NCBI GenBank assembly: GCA_047833645.1
Contig: CP181259.1
Location: 2,170,001 to 2,234,000 of the forward strand
Source of the DNA: Pseudolactococcus sp041800635
Lineage (GTDB): Bacteria > Bacillota > Bacilli > Lactobacillales > Streptococcaceae
Length of the DNA: 64,000 nt
Direction: 5' to 3'
In this document: in pieces, positions 24,809 to 33,274 of the stretch
Layout of the letters: every line of letters starts with the position of its first letter
Numbering within the stretch: position 1 is the first letter of the stretch
The notes under the pieces: generated by a model
What the model was told of the DNA's origin: nothing
Database searches by the model: none
The model's input: only the letters and a program-made list of their open reading frames with translations
Position numbers and translations under genes: made by a program

Positions 24809-25897
24809 TTAAAAGATTAACAAGTCTTTTGACGTTTGGGTGAAGCTTTTCGCGCCTGTTTCGGTGACATAGAGGCAATCCTCGATGCGCACGCCCACTT
24901 GATTGGGGATGTAAATCCCAGGCTCAATCGAGAAGCACATGCCTTTTTCGATGGTAATATCTTCGCTCCCGCCGATAGACGGAAACTCATGCACGTCCAT
25001 GCCGATACCATGACCGGTGCGGTGGGTGAAATACTCGCCGTAACCCGCTTTAGTGATCACATCGCGCGCCACTTTGTCCACCTCAAAGGCTGTCACACCG
25101 GGCTTGACAAAGTCAAAGGCCGCCTGCTGCGCTTCACGGGTAATCTCGTAAATCTTCCGATCAAAATCGCTCGGCTGTCCGATGGCAATCGTTCGACTGG
25201 CATCCGACGCATAGCCTTGCGCCATGACACCCAGGTCAAAAAGCAGCAGTTTATTTTGCTGAATGGCCACAGCCTCCGGTACCCCATGCGGATTAGCCGC
25301 ACGCGCCCCAGTCAAAACCATGGTTTCAAAACTCATCTCAGAAATGCCCTGACGCTTCATCTCAAACTCAATCTTCGCGACCACATCCATCTCCGTCAGC
25401 CCAGGCTCAGACGCCGCAAACCGAAAACCGATATCAAAACAACGATCCGCATAGTCGCCCGCGACGATCATTTTTTGGATCTCATCATCTGACTTGATTA
25501 GGCGCATTCGGTTGAGCAATGGTGTCAGATTTTTAAAAGAGAGACCGTCAAAGACGGAGTTCAAACCGTCAGATTTACTGAGAATCAGGTGATCATATTC
25601 GACTGCGATTGTTTTAATTTGGCGTCCCGCCAAGTGTGCCTTGATTTTAGCCCAAGGATTTTCACTGTCCGCATAACCGATGACATCAAAATTAACATAG
25701 GATTTGGCTTTTTCAACTTCAAGCTCAGGCGTGAAAAGTAGTGGTGCCTGGTCAGGAAAAATCATGAGGCCTAAAATCCGTTCATGAGGATCCATCCCAA
25801 AACCTGTCAAATAATCAACAGTCGTTGGATTGGTGATAAAAGTCATATCCCAATTTTCTTTGCCGAGATATGTGGCAATTTCAGTTAGTTTTGTCAT
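24809..25897 (-). CDS. pepQ: Xaa-Pro dipeptidase
   Basis: A 362-residue M24 metallopeptidase, the length of lactococcal PepQ. An N-terminal creatinase-like domain is followed by a pita-bread catalytic domain with LFDLGVMAQGYASDASRT near 219-236, HRTGHGIGMDVHE near 294-306, SIEPGIY near 325 and a final RIED, which together give the two-metal ligands. It cleaves proline dipeptides from casein breakdown. AGAGGT precedes the ATG. In lactococci and lactobacilli pepQ is usually divergent from ccpA; here gdhA separates them. Confidence 0.93.
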   Translation of the reverse strand: MTKLTEIATYLGKENWDMTFITNPTTVDYLTGFGMDPHERILGLMIFPDQAPLLFTPELEVEKAKSYVNFDVIGYADSENPWAKIKAHLAGRQIKTIAVEYDHLILSKSDGLNSVFDGLSFKNLTPLLNRMRLIKSDDEIQKMIVAGDYADRCFDIGFRFAASEPGLTEMDVVAKIEFEMKRQGISEMSFETMVLTGARAANPHGVPEAVAIQQNKLLLFDLGVMAQGYASDASRTIAIGQPSDFDRKIYEITREAQQAAFDFVKPGVTAFEVDKVARDVITKAGYGEYFTHRTGHGIGMDVHEFPSIGGSEDITIEKGMCFSIEPGIYIPNQVGVRIEDCLYVTETGAKSFTQTSKDLLIF

Positions 25898-26009
25898 ACC
25901 TCTATTTTGCCACTTTGTGCCCTAAATTACCATCCTAAATTCCGTAATAGCCATCTAATAAAGTTTGAAAATTGGAACAAATAACATGGTATTTCGGCGG
26001 ATGATATGC

Positions 26010-26015
26010 TATAAT
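26010..26015 (+). promoter_or_regulatory. Extended -10 of gdhA
   Basis: TGCTATAAT with the hexamer at 26010-26015, about 40 nt before the gdhA ATG. The -35 is weak. Confidence 0.6.
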
Positions 26016-26054
26016 AAATCTGTCAATCATGTTTTACAATTTGAAGGAGGCCTT

Positions 26055-27404
26055 ATGTCACAAACAACGACAACACTCGCAGCACTGCAAGCTAAGATTC
26101 ATGCTAAAGATCCCAATCAGCCAGAATTTTTGCAAGCTATTGATGAATTTTTTGCCAACCTCACACCTTTTTTGGATCAACATCCAGAAATTTTAGAACA
26201 TAATTTAGTCGAAATGATTACAGAGCCTGAGCGCGCCATCCAATTCCGCGTGCCTTGGCAAGATGATGCTGGCAAATGGCAAGTCAACCGTGGCTTCCGT
26301 GTCCAATTCAACTCAGCCATTGGGCCATATAAAGGTGGGTTAAGATTTCACCCGTCTGTTAACTTGTCTATCCTGAAATTTTTAGGCTTTGAACAAATCT
26401 TTAAAAACGCCCTAACGGGTCTCCCGATTGGTGGCGGTAAAGGTGGGTCAGATTTTGATCCTAAAGGCAAGTCTGACGCTGAAATCATGCGTTTTTGTCA
26501 GAGCTTTATGACAGAATTGCACCGCCATATCGGTCCTAACCTCGATGTCCCAGCTGGTGACATCGGTGTGGGTGGCCGTGAGATTGGTTATCTATATGGC
26601 CAATATAAACGTTTGCGTGGTAACGACCAAGGCGTTCTCACAGGTAAAGGTCTGACTTTCGGTGGCTCTTTAGCCCGGACAGAGGCGACGGGTTATGGTC
26701 TCGTTTATTTTGTTAAACATCTCTTAGCTGATCAAGGCGATAGCTTTAAGGGTAAAAAAGTCATGGTATCAGGTAGTGGGAATGTGGCTATCTATGCGAT
26801 TGAGAAAGTCCATGAATTGGGTGGTCGCGTTGTGACTGTTTCAGATTCTTCTGGTTATATCTATGATCCAGCTGGGATTGATTTGGCGCTTTTGAAAGAC
26901 ATTAAAGAAGTGAAGCGTGCGCGCTTGACGGAATACGTCAAAGCAAGACCTGAGGCCATCTATGTTGCAGACCAGTCTGTTTGGACGCATCAAGTCGCTG
27001 CTGAAATTGTACTACCATGTGCCACACAAAATGAAATCTTAGCTGACTATGTGGCTGGCTTGATCAACAACGGGATTAAAATCGTTGCTGAAGGGGCCAA
27101 TATGCCAACAACGCTTGAAGCGGTTGAGCTGTTACAGGCTGCTAAAGTGGTTTACTGTCCGGGTAAAGCGGCAAATGCCGGTGGTGTTGCCGTGTCAGCC
27201 TTGGAAATGAGCCAAAACTCAGCACGTTTGTCATGGACATTTGAAACGGTCGATCAAGAATTAGACAAGATCATGAAAATGATTTATGACAACTGTCGCG
27301 ATACAGCTCAAGCTTTCGGTTTGGGCGATAACTTACTGGCAGGTGCCAATATCGCTGGTTTCAGAAAAGTTTCTGAAGCGATGTTAGCCCAAGGCCTCGT
27401 TTAA
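26055..27404 (+). CDS. gdhA: NADP-type glutamate dehydrogenase
   Basis: 449 residues from ATG 26055 behind AAGGAGG; the longer upstream frame includes the promoter and was discarded. This is a hexameric-type GDH: KGGLRFHPSVN near 92-102, the catalytic-lysine segment GGGKGGSDFDPKGKS near 123-137, DVPAGDIGVGGREIGYL near 165, and a Rossmann motif VSGSGNVA near 239. It interconverts 2-oxoglutarate plus ammonia and glutamate, and supplies 2-oxoglutarate for amino-acid transamination. Confidence 0.94.
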   Translation: MSQTTTTLAALQAKIHAKDPNQPEFLQAIDEFFANLTPFLDQHPEILEHNLVEMITEPERAIQFRVPWQDDAGKWQVNRGFRVQFNSAIGPYKGGLRFHPSVNLSILKFLGFEQIFKNALTGLPIGGGKGGSDFDPKGKSDAEIMRFCQSFMTELHRHIGPNLDVPAGDIGVGGREIGYLYGQYKRLRGNDQGVLTGKGLTFGGSLARTEATGYGLVYFVKHLLADQGDSFKGKKVMVSGSGNVAIYAIEKVHELGGRVVTVSDSSGYIYDPAGIDLALLKDIKEVKRARLTEYVKARPEAIYVADQSVWTHQVAAEIVLPCATQNEILADYVAGLINNGIKIVAEGANMPTTLEAVELLQAAKVVYCPGKAANAGGVAVSALEMSQNSARLSWTFETVDQELDKIMKMIYDNCRDTAQAFGLGDNLLAGANIAGFRKVSEAMLAQGLV

Positions 27405-27601
27405 AAACAAAGATAAGCAATTAACAGACACGTCGTGTGAATCAGGTGTTAGGGTGATTTGTTTGGATCACGATGACACTTTTGCAGGCGTGTTTTTGTG
27501 TTTTTTTGAGAGCTAAGCGGTCTGGTAGTGGGGAAAAGTCATGTCTTTAACGTTATTTTTATTAAAAATTGTCTTTTATTGAAAAAAAGGTGCAAAAGTT
27601 C
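27405..27601. other. Gap between gdhA and ccpA
   Basis: T-rich sequence with no gene. An imperfect hairpin near 27424-27505 may end gdhA transcription, but its arms are poor. Confidence 0.35.
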
Positions 27602-27662
27602 TTGAAAACCTTTTCATAAAGTGATAAAATAGATAGGAATGAAATGAAAATATTATTTTCAT
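27602..27662 (+). promoter_or_regulatory. ccpA promoter and palindromic operator-like site
   Basis: -35 TTGAAA (27602-27607), a 17-bp spacer and an extended -10 TGATAAAAT (hexamer 27625-27630). Just after the predicted start is a perfect inverted repeat, ATGAAAAT-ATT-ATTTTCAT (27644-27662). It does not match a cre, so a different regulator or an mRNA structure is possible. Confidence 0.6.
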
Positions 27663-27699
27663 GAAAAGTGACACAACAACAAATAAGGAGCAGGTCATA

Positions 27700-28698
27700 A
27701 TGGAAAGCGAAACAATTACAATATACGACGTCGCGCGTGAAGCGGGCGTCTCGATGGCAACGGTCAGCCGTGTCGTTAATGGCAATCAAAATGTGAAAGA
27801 GACAACACGCCGCAAGGTGTTAGACGTCATCGAACGTCTGGACTACCGCCCAAATGCAGTGGCTCGGGGTCTGGCCTCTAAAAAAACAACAACGGTTGGT
27901 GTGGTGATACCCGACATTGCCAACAGCTATTTTGCGAGTTTGGCACGTGGGATCGACGATATCGCGACCATGTATAAATATAATATCGTCATCGCGAATT
28001 CGGATGGTGATGATGCCAAGGAAATCAACGTGGTCAATACCTTGCTGGCTAAGCAGGTGGATGGCTTGGTTTTCCTCGCGCATAACTTGTCTGACAAGAT
28101 TCGTGCGGAATTTTCACGGACACGGACGCCGATTGTTTTGGCGGGTGCGGTTGATCCGGAAGATCAAATTCCGTCGGTTAACATCGACTACACGGTAGCG
28201 ACTAAGGAAGTGACCTTGGAGCTTGCCAAAAACAATGAGAAAATCGCGCTGGTTGCGGGTCCCATGGTCAATGCCATCAATGGTAAGGAACGTTTGTCTG
28301 GCTACCAAGCGGCTTTGTCTGAGGTTGGTCTGACTTTCTCTGAAGGTCTGGTTTTTGAAACGACCTACAGCTATCCGGCTGGGTTGAAGTTGGCGGAACG
28401 GGTTAAGGCTTCTGGCGCGACTGCAGCTGTCGTAACGGATGATGAAGTAGCCGTAGGCTTGTTAAATGGCTTGGTTAACAGTGGTGTCAATGTCCCTGAG
28501 GACTTTGAAATCATCACAGCCAACAACTCAGTCATCACAGAATTCACACGTCCGACACTGTCATCGATCGAACAACCCTTATATGACTTAGGTGCTGTGT
28601 CAATGCGTCTCCTGACTAAAATGATGAATAAAGAAGAAGTCGAAGGCAAGCGCGTGATATTACCACACGGTTTTGTCAAACGTGGGTCTAGTAAATAA
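27700..28698 (+). CDS. ccpA: Catabolite control protein A
   Basis: 332 residues from ATG 27700 behind AAGGAG; a 13-codon upstream extension lacks its own ribosome site. LacI-type helix-turn-helix near residues 6-25 (IYDVAREAGVSMATVSRVVN), a hinge helix ending RPNAVARGLASK, and a periplasmic-binding-like effector domain. The length and hinge agree with CcpA, the HPr(Ser-P)-dependent regulator of carbon catabolite control. A cre-like site in front of pta in this window is a plausible target. Confidence 0.93.
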   Translation: MESETITIYDVAREAGVSMATVSRVVNGNQNVKETTRRKVLDVIERLDYRPNAVARGLASKKTTTVGVVIPDIANSYFASLARGIDDIATMYKYNIVIANSDGDDAKEINVVNTLLAKQVDGLVFLAHNLSDKIRAEFSRTRTPIVLAGAVDPEDQIPSVNIDYTVATKEVTLELAKNNEKIALVAGPMVNAINGKERLSGYQAALSEVGLTFSEGLVFETTYSYPAGLKLAERVKASGATAAVVTDDEVAVGLLNGLVNSGVNVPEDFEIITANNSVITEFTRPTLSSIEQPLYDLGAVSMRLLTKMMNKEEVEGKRVILPHGFVKRGSSK

Positions 28699-28735
28699 AG
28701 TAAGCTCATAAAGCAAGAATAAAAGCTTTGTGAAC

Positions 28736-28791
28736 AATAGGCGATGACTGATTTTCGATGTTAATCGAGTATCAGTCATCGCCTATTTTTG
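28736..28791 (+). terminator. Terminator of ccpA
   Basis: 17-bp perfect arms (28736-28752 and 28771-28787) followed by TTTTTG. Confidence 0.92.
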
Positions 28792-29010
28792 TGCCGTTTT
28801 TGGATAGTTTGGGTAGCAGTGCGTTTGATGGTGAGCAATACTGCGAATTTGATCATCTTTCTGGGAAACAATACGAGATTAGCAGAAACACTATGCCCAT
28901 TGAAAAGATAAGCCAATTCTTGTAGAAGGATAGTGTAACAATGGGAGAGCATAAAGATGGGAGCACAATGCTCTATCATATTTATAAAATTGAAAGAAAA
29001 ATGACTGATA
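28792..29010. other. Gap before the MFS gene
   Basis: No gene seen. It ends at an extended -10 TGTTATAAT (hexamer 29018-29023) that should serve the MFS gene. Confidence 0.45.
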
Positions 29011-29078
29011 CTCGTGTTATAATGATAGAAAGCACTTTATTGCGTTTCTTAACTCCCCATAGATTGACAGAGGTTATC

Positions 29079-30242
29079 ATGTTTAAAAAAGTCACACTTT
29101 CGACGCTCGTCGTTTTAAATTTTATCATTTATATTTCTCTAGGGTTGCCGGATTCTATTCTCGGGAGTGCCTGGCCCAGTATGCGTCAGAGCTATAGCAT
29201 GGGCGCCAGTCAAGTCAGCTACCTGACAACAATCATGCTCCTCTTTTCATTCTTCTCCAGCATGCTCTACACCAAAATCGCCAGAAGGCTAACAGTAGCC
29301 CAAGTCATCTTGATGAGCATGCTCAGTGTCATTATTGGCTTGCTTCTCATGGTCGTGAGCTCAAATCCCATCGTGCTCTTCCTATGTACACCCTTCATGG
29401 GGATTGGTCAAGGGGCGATCGATGTCACGGTCAATCACTTTGCGGCCAAACATTTACCCAGCTCACTCATGAGCCTCCTCCATGGCTTTTACGGCGTCGG
29501 CGTCAGCATGAGTGCCGCCATCCTTACCTTTTTCCTCTCCACCTTTTCAAGCTGGCGCTTTGCCATTGGCGCCATTGCCTTGCTGGAAATTTTGATCTTG
29601 CTGCTGATTTTTGTCTACCGCAGTCACTTCGCTGAACGAGATGATGCTGCCATTGCGCATGAGGGGAAAACAGATGCGCCTGCCAGTCAGAAATTCCAAC
29701 TCAGCCATCTCATCAGTCCCATCTTTTATTTCTTTTATGCCATCGAAGCGGTCATGGGCATTTTCCTCGCGACCTACTATGTCGAAAATTTCCAAGTCAA
29801 CAGTGCCCAAGCTGCCTTCTATACGACATTGTTTTGGCTCGGCCTGATGGTTGGGCGATTCGTAACCGGCGCCCTAACCCGCTTCATGGCGGATAAAACA
29901 ATCATTTACAGTCACCTAGGACTCTTGCTGCTGATGAGCGTGACCCTCTTCCTCCCACCTGGTTTTTATACCATGGCAACAGTCTTTTTGATAGGGTTGG
30001 CGATGGCGCCCCTTTATCCGTTGATGATGATGTTACCCAATCAAATGTATCCAGAGCCCATTGCACAAAAGGTCATCTCATATAATGTCGGATTCTGTAT
30101 GCTAGGCATTCTGGTTTTCCCCTTGTTATTCGGGGCCTTATTTAAAATCATGAGTTTTAGCATTTTTCCAGTCTTAATCTTGCTTTTAACGATCATTTTA
30201 TCAGGCTTAGCCCTCTTGATTGATCAACAACAGAAAAAATAG
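29079..30242 (+). CDS. MFS transporter, unknown substrate
   Basis: 387 residues from ATG 29079; upstream in-frame codons cross the promoter. About twelve hydrophobic segments are visible, with SLGLPDSILGSAWPSMR near 20-36 and FMGIGQGAIDVTVNHF near 106-121. These resemble the sugar/nucleoside-like and YbjJ-type branch of the major facilitator superfamily. A weak AGAGG lies before the ATG. No enzyme gene in the neighbourhood suggests a substrate. Confidence 0.82.
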   Translation: MFKKVTLSTLVVLNFIIYISLGLPDSILGSAWPSMRQSYSMGASQVSYLTTIMLLFSFFSSMLYTKIARRLTVAQVILMSMLSVIIGLLLMVVSSNPIVLFLCTPFMGIGQGAIDVTVNHFAAKHLPSSLMSLLHGFYGVGVSMSAAILTFFLSTFSSWRFAIGAIALLEILILLLIFVYRSHFAERDDAAIAHEGKTDAPASQKFQLSHLISPIFYFFYAIEAVMGIFLATYYVENFQVNSAQAAFYTTLFWLGLMVGRFVTGALTRFMADKTIIYSHLGLLLLMSVTLFLPPGFYTMATVFLIGLAMAPLYPLMMMLPNQMYPEPIAQKVISYNVGFCMLGILVFPLLFGALFKIMSFSIFPVLILLLTIILSGLALLIDQQQKK

Positions 30243-30264
30243 CCTGCCAAAGCTATTTTTTTTG
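30236..30264 (+). terminator. Terminator of the MFS gene
   Basis: AAAATAGC/GCTATTTT arms followed by a T run, overlapping the stop codon. Confidence 0.75.
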
Positions 30265-30269
30265 ACAAT

Positions 30270-30325
30270 CTATTTCACTTTTATCGAAGTAGTGCTATAA
30301 TCTATTTAGAGATAAAACGAAATAG
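30270..30325 (+). promoter_or_regulatory. sdpRI promoter flanked by inverted operator arms
   Basis: Extended -10 TGCTATAAT (hexamer 30296-30301). The 16-mer CTATTTCACTTTTATC (30270-30285) and GATAAAACGAAATAG (30311-30325) are nearly perfect inverse copies flanking it. They are a likely autorepressor operator for SdpR. Confidence 0.6.
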
Positions 30326-30342
30326 AAAGGAAATGAGAGCTG

Positions 30343-30624
30343 ATGAGTTTACAAGTAACCCTTAAGGCGATTTCAAACCCTGTGCGCCGAGAGATTTTGA
30401 CGCTGTTAAAGTCAGGTCGATTGTCTGCTGGCGAGATTAGTGACCAGTTTAGCTTGAGCAGCGCCACGATTTCGAATCACTTGAAGCAATTAAAAGCTGC
30501 CGATTTGATTCGTGAAAGCAAGTATAAAAATTTTATCTATTACGAGTTGAACCTCAGTGTGTTTGAAGAAACCATGTTGTGGTTGAAAGGTTTTACAGGA
30601 GAAGGAGAGCGTGATGAAATTTAA
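30343..30624 (+). CDS. SdpR-type ArsR-family autorepressor
   Basis: A 93-residue winged helix protein, LKAISNPVRREILTLLKSGRLSAGEI followed by the recognition helix SSATISNHLKQLKAA near 45-59 and a wing with YYEL. It overlaps a gene for an SdpI-family membrane protein. This is the SdpR-SdpI arrangement known from Bacillus, where the immunity protein captures the repressor at the membrane. AAAGGA precedes the ATG. No sdpC toxin gene is nearby. Confidence 0.88.
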   Translation: MSLQVTLKAISNPVRREILTLLKSGRLSAGEISDQFSLSSATISNHLKQLKAADLIRESKYKNFIYYELNLSVFEETMLWLKGFTGEGERDEI

Positions 30625-31240
30625 AAAATTATTATGGCCAACAGTGGTTGGCTTACTTCCCATTTTAATGGGGGTGGCTGTCTATTCAAAATTGCCAGAA
30701 AAAATGCCTATCCATTGGGGATTAGATGGCGAACCGAATGGCTTCGCGACGAGATGGGTTGGGATTTTGATTCTGCCTTTGATTATGGTTGTGGTTAACC
30801 TAATCGTTCAACTTAGCCTAGAGACGGCACCAAAAACAAATCTCAAACTTGGCAAACTGATGCTTTGGTTGCTGCCGATGATGTCGGTGATTTTTCAGAC
30901 CTTAACCCTGAGTGAAGCACTCGGCTATCACTTAGATATCGCTTTGATTACCATGGTGATGGTTGGGATAATTTTCATTCTCTTGGGCAACTATATCCCT
31001 AAAACGCAACAGAATAGGGTCGCTGGCTTTCGTTTTCCGATGACCTTCTCAAATCCAGATAACTGGCAAAAAACCAATCGTTTAGGTGGGATCATGTTAG
31101 TCATTTCAGGACTTGTCATGATTTTGGGTGGCATCATCAGTATTTGGTATCCAATAGTTGTTATTTTAACTTTTATCGTCATTTTAGTCTTAATTGTCCT
31201 CGTCCCTTTATGTTATTCGATTAGCTTAGCTCGGAAATGA
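30614..31240 (+). CDS. SdpI-family membrane protein
   Basis: 208 residues, ATG 30614 behind GGAG and overlapping the sdpR end by 11 bp. About six TM segments. N-terminal DUF1648-like motif KLPEKMPIHWGLDGEPNGF near 26-44, and C-terminal SdpI motif NRVAGFRFPMTFSNPDNW near 134-151. Homologues give immunity to the SdpC toxin and signal to SdpR. Here, without a toxin gene, it may protect against a competitor's toxin or act in envelope stress. Confidence 0.88.
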   Translation: MKFKKLLWPTVVGLLPILMGVAVYSKLPEKMPIHWGLDGEPNGFATRWVGILILPLIMVVVNLIVQLSLETAPKTNLKLGKLMLWLLPMMSVIFQTLTLSEALGYHLDIALITMVMVGIIFILLGNYIPKTQQNRVAGFRFPMTFSNPDNWQKTNRLGGIMLVISGLVMILGGIISIWYPIVVILTFIVILVLIVLVPLCYSISLARK

Positions 31241-31263
31241 CACTTTAACAGACTGTCAATTTA

Positions 31264-31300
31264 AAAACAGCTCAGAGTCAACAGGTGAGCTGTTTTTTAA
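31264..31300 (+). terminator. Terminator of sdpRI
   Basis: AAAACAGCTCA/TGAGCTGTTTT with a T run. Confidence 0.85.
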
Positions 31301-31322
31301 TGCTTTCGGGTCATGTTTATAC

Positions 31323-31354
31323 TTGACATTATACTATATTAGGTATAGTATAAT
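31323..31354 (+). promoter_or_regulatory. PadR operon promoter with internal palindrome
   Basis: TTGACA (31323-31328) and TATAAT (31349-31354) enclose the perfect inverted repeat TTATACTAT/ATAGTATAA (31329-31337 and 31345-31353). ATAC-GTAT dyads are typical PadR operators, and this one would block the promoter directly. Confidence 0.65.
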
Positions 31355-31388
31355 GGTATATGATAAATAGTATAGAAAGGTATATAAT

Positions 31389-31700
31389 ATGACCATTCAA
31401 ATCCCAACGGGTTTATTGGACGGTAGTGTGCTTGCGATTCTTGACACCCAAGATATGTATGGCTATCTTTTGACCAAGGAAATCCAGAAACACGTCAATG
31501 TGTCAGAATCCACCATGTATCCCGTTCTGCGCCGGCTCCAAAAAAATGGCGACTTAATCACCTACGACGAAGCTTTTGAGGGACGGATGCGGCGGTATTA
31601 TCAAATTACACCATTGGGCCAGGCCCATTTGCTAGAGATTAAGCAGGAGTGGCGCGCCTTTTCAAGGGGCATCAGTGAGATTTTAGGAGGTACAGCATGA
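31389..31700 (+). CDS. PadR-family transcriptional regulator
   Basis: A 103-residue protein with the PadR winged helix: GLLDGSVLAILDTQDMYGYLL, then SESTMYPVLRRLQKNGDL near 39-56, and a wing with RRYYQITPLG. It is the first gene of a three-gene operon with overlapping stops and starts. The palindrome in its promoter suggests autorepression. Confidence 0.92.
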   Translation: MTIQIPTGLLDGSVLAILDTQDMYGYLLTKEIQKHVNVSESTMYPVLRRLQKNGDLITYDEAFEGRMRRYYQITPLGQAHLLEIKQEWRAFSRGISEILGGTA

Positions 31701-32293
31701 GTTATTTACAGGATTTGGAGGCGAATTTGAAGGCTTTACCCGAGGCTGAAATCAAGGATGCCATGCTCTATTATGAGCAGTATTTCTATGAGGGGCAGCT
31801 AACGGATGGCCAGGCTGTGGCGGAGTTTGGCACGCCTAAGAATTTGGCGCGGCGCTTGGTCGCGGATTATTATATGGACGAGGCGCGTGATGTGCCAGAG
31901 GAAAATCAGAAATCGCCGCTTGGCCTGGCTAAGATTATCATTCTTGCCTTGCTCGCGTCGCCGATTTTGATCCCCGTTGCGATCACAGTCGTCGCTCTGA
32001 TTTTCGCCATCGTCGTGACCTTTGCAGCTCTCGCCTTTTCACTTGTCGTGACCCTCGGCGCATTCGGCTTCGCAGCGGTCATCAGCGTCATCGGCGGGGT
32101 CATCATCCTCACCCAATCCCTTCTCGGTGGCCTTTTCTATATTTCAGCAGGCATTGCGGTGATTGGCGGCTTTATCTTGCTTTGGCCGGTCGTTATGGCC
32201 ATGGTCACAGGCTTGAAACAAGGTGTGTTCGTGATGATTCGTTGGATAGGGAAGCAAACAGTGGGCAGAAAGGGGGTTCAACATGACGCATAA
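31697..32293 (+). CDS. DUF1700 (HAAS) membrane protein
   Basis: 198 residues, ATGA overlap with the PadR gene and AGGAGG in front. The N-terminal helical HAAS domain (SYLQDLEANLKALP, AMLYYEQYF, FGTPKNLARRLVADYY) is followed by three or four hydrophobic segments. It is always a PadR partner and is thought to pass an envelope signal. The gene overlaps the next one by 11 bp. Confidence 0.88.
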   Translation: MSYLQDLEANLKALPEAEIKDAMLYYEQYFYEGQLTDGQAVAEFGTPKNLARRLVADYYMDEARDVPEENQKSPLGLAKIIILALLASPILIPVAITVVALIFAIVVTFAALAFSLVVTLGAFGFAAVISVIGGVIILTQSLLGGLFYISAGIAVIGGFILLWPVVMAMVTGLKQGVFVMIRWIGKQTVGRKGVQHDA

Positions 32294-33065
32294 AAGAAAA
32301 ATGAGGTTGATTGGGGCGTTCTTGCTCATAGTGGGGGCACTAGCCGCCCTTGTGATTTGGCAATTTGAGAAACCAGGCAGTCTGGTGTGGGATCACGGTT
32401 TTAAGTATCAAACGGAATCAAAAATGGCCGGTGAACTTGTGACGCATGACCTGCCAGTTGCGCCGTCAAAGATTACCGCGCTTGCGATTGATGTGAAAAA
32501 TGCGGACGTTAAAGTGGTCAAAGGAGATCAATTTAAGGTGACAACACAAAACTGGTCATCAAAAGTTGCTACTCAAATCAGTTTTGATGCCGGTCAATTG
32601 ACGGTTAAAGATAGTGAGAGTGAAGCCAATCGTCCTAGTTTTGGGTTTGGCATGGTCATTAGATCGAACCAAATTATTATTAGGCTACCGGAGTCACAGC
32701 ATCTGTCATCTCTCCTTGTCAAAAGTAGCAACGGTGATCTGGATTTTGACCATGTGTCGGCTAAGACGGCAGAAATCACGGCTACGAACGGGGATACAAA
32801 GTTTGCGCGTGCTGCCTTTGGTGACTTGGCGATGACGAGTATCAATGGTGAGATTCTGTTAAACCGAACCAGCATCGAAAATGGCGGTGAAATTACTAAT
32901 CAAAGTGGCGATATTGCGATTAAAGACAGTCGCCTGCCCGTATTTTATGCTAAGACGAGGTGGGGCGATGAGAACATCGCGTCGAATCATGACTTGAGAC
33001 AATCTAGTCAAAGTCAGGCTAAGTTAGTGGTAACAACTCAAAATGGCGATCTTGAAATCGATTAA
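32283..33065 (+). CDS. DUF4097 (adhesin-like beta-helix) membrane-anchored protein
   Basis: 260 residues with one N-terminal TM (about 8-25) and an outer domain of repeating short strands (IDVKNADVKVV, SSNGDLDFDHV, TSINGEILLNR, TTQNGDLEID) typical of DUF4097/LiaG-like proteins. The PadR-DUF1700-DUF4097 set is common in Firmicutes and is linked to envelope stress. The ligand is unknown. GGGGG lies before the ATG. Confidence 0.85.
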   Translation: MTHKRKMRLIGAFLLIVGALAALVIWQFEKPGSLVWDHGFKYQTESKMAGELVTHDLPVAPSKITALAIDVKNADVKVVKGDQFKVTTQNWSSKVATQISFDAGQLTVKDSESEANRPSFGFGMVIRSNQIIIRLPESQHLSSLLVKSSNGDLDFDHVSAKTAEITATNGDTKFARAAFGDLAMTSINGEILLNRTSIENGGEITNQSGDIAIKDSRLPVFYAKTRWGDENIASNHDLRQSSQSQAKLVVTTQNGDLEID

Positions 33066-33069
33066 GCAA

Positions 33070-33105
33070 ACGCCCAACTGATGTGACTTCAGTTGGGCGT
33101 TTTTC
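33070..33105 (+). terminator. Terminator of the PadR operon
   Basis: 12-bp perfect arms (33070-33081, 33089-33100) with TTTTT. Confidence 0.92.
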
Positions 33106-33197
33106 TGCCTCTTTTTTTTATGCTATTAGGAAATATTAGTAGAAAATTACGAAAATTCAGAAAAATGTAATAAATAACTATATCTTTTTATTTTGAT

Positions 33198-33207
33198 GTG
33201 CTATAAT
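33198..33207 (+). promoter_or_regulatory. Extended -10 before the ECF S component
   Basis: TGTGCTATAAT with the hexamer at 33202-33207. The predicted leader is about 60 nt and I see no riboswitch in it. Confidence 0.6.
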
Positions 33208-33274
33208 ATTAAATAATAGATGGCAATCACAAGAGATTGTCTGACAAAAGTTTAACTATCTGAGGAGAAGTAGC

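Noticed and set aside
24836..25492. Plus-strand open frame of 218 codons inside pepQ
   Set aside because: It is the mirror of the pepQ coding sequence; composition (His/Arg-rich) and lack of a ribosome site mark it as a shadow frame.
30343..31240. Complete SDP toxin system
   Set aside because: Only the regulator and immunity genes are present; no sdpA, sdpB or sdpC candidate lies nearby.
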